Part shown: one piece after another, positions 62,829-64,000 of the stretch
Position numbering within the stretch: the first letter of the stretch is position 1
Layout: each line of letters opens with the position of its first letter
Assembly (NCBI GenBank): GCA_030685015.1
Contig: JAUXWS010000067.1
Coordinates: 1-64,000 of the forward strand
Direction: 5' to 3'
DNA length: 64,000 nt
DNA from: a bacterium
GTDB lineage: Bacteria > CAIWAD01
Position numbers and translations under genes: made by a program
Notes under the pieces: model-generated
Databases searched by the model: none
The model's input: only the letters and a program-made list of their open reading frames with translations
What the model was told of the DNA's origin: nothing

Positions 62829-63566
62829 ATGCTGAACGACCTGCGTCGCGGCGCAAGGGCCGCCGGGCTGACCCTGGCGCTGGCGGGAGCGCCCGCCGCC
62901 CTGGCGCAATCCCCCCTGGAGAGCGCGCCGGCCTCCACCATGCCCGTGCTGGAGATCCTGGCGATGGGCGGCTGGATCATGTGGCCCATTTACGCGGCCT
63001 TGGCCGCGGGGCTGGCCCTCAGCATCTCCCGCTTCCTCATGATCCGCCTGGACCAGGGGCGCGAGGCCCCGCTGCAGGAATGGAGCCCCTGCGCCAAGAG
63101 CGCGGCCGACGCCCTGCAGGCGCTGAAGGGCTTCGAGAGCGGCACGCTCAGCCGGGCCGCCCTCGACATGCTGACCCAGTTCCGGGCCACGCGCAACCCC
63201 GAATCCATGAGCGCCCAGATCGAGCGGCACCAGACGGTGCGCCAGGACTGGTTCAAGCCCTACCAGAACTGGCTCTTCTTCCTGAGCGAGAGCGCCGGGG
63301 CGCTGGGCTTGCTCGGCACCGTCCTGGGCATGTTCCAGACCTTCTTCGGGGGGACGCTGGACAAGGACAAGGTGCTCCACGGCATGGGCCTGGCCCTCAT
63401 CACCACCCTCACCGGACTGGTGGTCAGCCTCATCCTCAATTTCACCATGACCGTGGTGCGGAACTACTTCGACCGCAGCCTGGACCGCCAATTCCAGAAG
63501 CTGACGGAGATCCGCCAGGCCATGCTCGAGGCGGGCGCCCTGACGGAAACGGAGCGGAAGAACTGA
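62829..63566 (+). CDS. exbB: MotA/TolQ/ExbB proton-channel family protein
   Basis: 245 residues from ATG 62829 (AGAGGTG upstream); ATG 62793 would add 12 residues before the signal-like segment. Three membrane helices: about 55-80 (GGWIMWPIYAALAAGLALSI), about 160-180 with LGTVLGMFQTF, and about 190-215 (LALITTLTGLVVSLILNF), matching the ExbB core. ExbB and ExbD form a proton-driven motor that powers TonB-type or type IX-like systems. Two ExbD-type genes follow directly. Confidence 0.85.
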   Translation: MLNDLRRGARAAGLTLALAGAPAALAQSPLESAPASTMPVLEILAMGGWIMWPIYAALAAGLALSISRFLMIRLDQGREAPLQEWSPCAKSAADALQALKGFESGTLSRAALDMLTQFRATRNPESMSAQIERHQTVRQDWFKPYQNWLFFLSESAGALGLLGTVLGMFQTFFGGTLDKDKVLHGMGLALITTLTGLVVSLILNFTMTVVRNYFDRSLDRQFQKLTEIRQAMLEAGALTETERKN

Positions 63567-63573
63567 GGATGCG

Positions 63574-63954
63574 ATGCTGCGCCTGATCGACATCGTGCTC
63601 ATCCTGCTCTTCGGGTTCATCTCGATCAGCCACTTCGACCGCGGGCTGGAGGTGGACCTGCCGCGGGCCGGCCATCTGCCGCGCCTGCAGGCGGATTTCG
63701 AGAATCTGGTCCTGATCAGCCTTGACGAGGCGGGCGGCATCGTCTGCGGCATGGAGCGCCGTCCCGCCGCCGGCGAGGAGGAGCTGCGCGCCTGGCTGGC
63801 CGGGGAGAAGGCGGCCGGCGCCGTCCAGGTGCGGCTGCGGGCGGACCGCGCCCGGCCCTCGGCCGAGGTGGCCCTGGTGCGCGACCTCTGCGCCGAGCTG
63901 GACTTGGGCCTGACCCTCGAGGTGATCCGCCAGCGCGAGGAGGAGCGGCCGTGA
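63574..63954 (+). CDS. exbD: ExbD/TolR-family protein
   Basis: 126 residues. It begins LRLIDIVLILLFGFISIS, one membrane helix containing the conserved Asp (D6), which is the proton-carrying residue of ExbD. A small periplasmic alpha/beta domain (about 50-115) follows ('VQVRLRADRARPSAEVALVR'). It starts 7 bases after the exbB stop and its stop overlaps the next gene. Confidence 0.82.
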   Translation: MLRLIDIVLILLFGFISISHFDRGLEVDLPRAGHLPRLQADFENLVLISLDEAGGIVCGMERRPAAGEEELRAWLAGEKAAGAVQVRLRADRARPSAEVALVRDLCAELDLGLTLEVIRQREEERP

Positions 63955-64000
63955 CGCTGAAGCGGGGCTACATGACGCGGTTGATCGACGTCACGCTGAT
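63951..64000 (+). CDS. Second ExbD/TolR-family protein, truncated at the window end
   Basis: Only 16 codons are present, from GTG 63951 (overlapping the preceding TGA): MTLKRGYMTRLIDVTL. The LIDVTL helix start with Asp matches ExbD. Tandem exbD genes after exbB are common in FCB bacteria. The remainder lies outside the window. Confidence 0.7.
   Translation, partial: MTLKRGYMTRLIDVTL

Overview
The window is GC-rich, densely coded bacterial chromosome. It most likely comes from an uncultivated lineage of the FCB superphylum (Fibrobacterota-Chlorobiota-Bacteroidota relatives; Delongbacteria, Krumholzibacteriota or Eisenbacteria-type bacteria would fit). This assignment is an inference. It rests on several secreted proteins ending in a 'PNPFNP' FlgD-like type IX sorting domain, one giant protein ending in a 'SPNGDGIND' type-B domain beside a PorP/SprF-like outer-membrane protein, DUF4159 and DUF4175-like genes, and recurrent TAnnTTG promoter-like boxes reminiscent of the Bacteroidota -7 element. 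No phage, integrase, transposase gene, CRISPR array, rRNA or tRNA was recognised.

Layout. 1-4.7 kb: tail of a secreted protein, a membrane-anchored metallophosphoesterase, a CpcT/CpeT-type protein, an uncharacterised protein and murA, whose catalytic Cys is replaced by Asp. A 169-bp MITE-like inverted repeat follows murA's 5' end. 4.9-13 kb: housekeeping run (methyltransferase, Nudix, radC, TatD-radical SAM fusion, rsmA, mgtE, recO, glycyl-tRNA synthetase) closed by a terminator. 13-18.4 kb: rex, a stand-alone citF, a secreted HEWRH protein and an isolated rpsD with a long leader. 18.9-27 kb: lamin-tail sorting-domain protein, patatin/Omp85 (PlpD-like) protein, and a tightly overlapping dusB-pdxA-methyltransferase-ftsE-ftsX operon. 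27-34.5 kb: surface-polysaccharide island (three GT4 glycosyltransferases, an O-antigen-ligase-like protein, a GT2 glycosyltransferase, a flippase); its first part is visibly lower in GC. 34.5-41.1 kb: two parvulin/SurA-type chaperones, DUF4159 and a 1171-residue DUF4175-like coiled-coil membrane protein. 41.1-42.3 kb: 1.16 kb without a convincing gene, holding twelve 11-bp tandem repeats and several hairpins.

42.3-50.4 kb: aminotransferase, a Cys-rich sorting-domain protein, a MarR-type regulator with a candidate operator, two lipoproteins (one with a TlpA-like thioredoxin domain), another sorting-domain protein and a periplasmic redoxin. 50.4-64 kb: a nearly gapless block holding an outer-membrane barrel, selA, a DnaJ/TerB protein and selB (selenocysteine incorporation), a lipoprotein, the giant type-B sorting-domain protein, its PorP/SprF-like partner, then ExbB-ExbD-ExbD running off the window end. 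The last third of the window therefore combines selenoprotein synthesis, redox proteins and what looks like a type IX-like secretion/attachment module next to a proton-driven motor.
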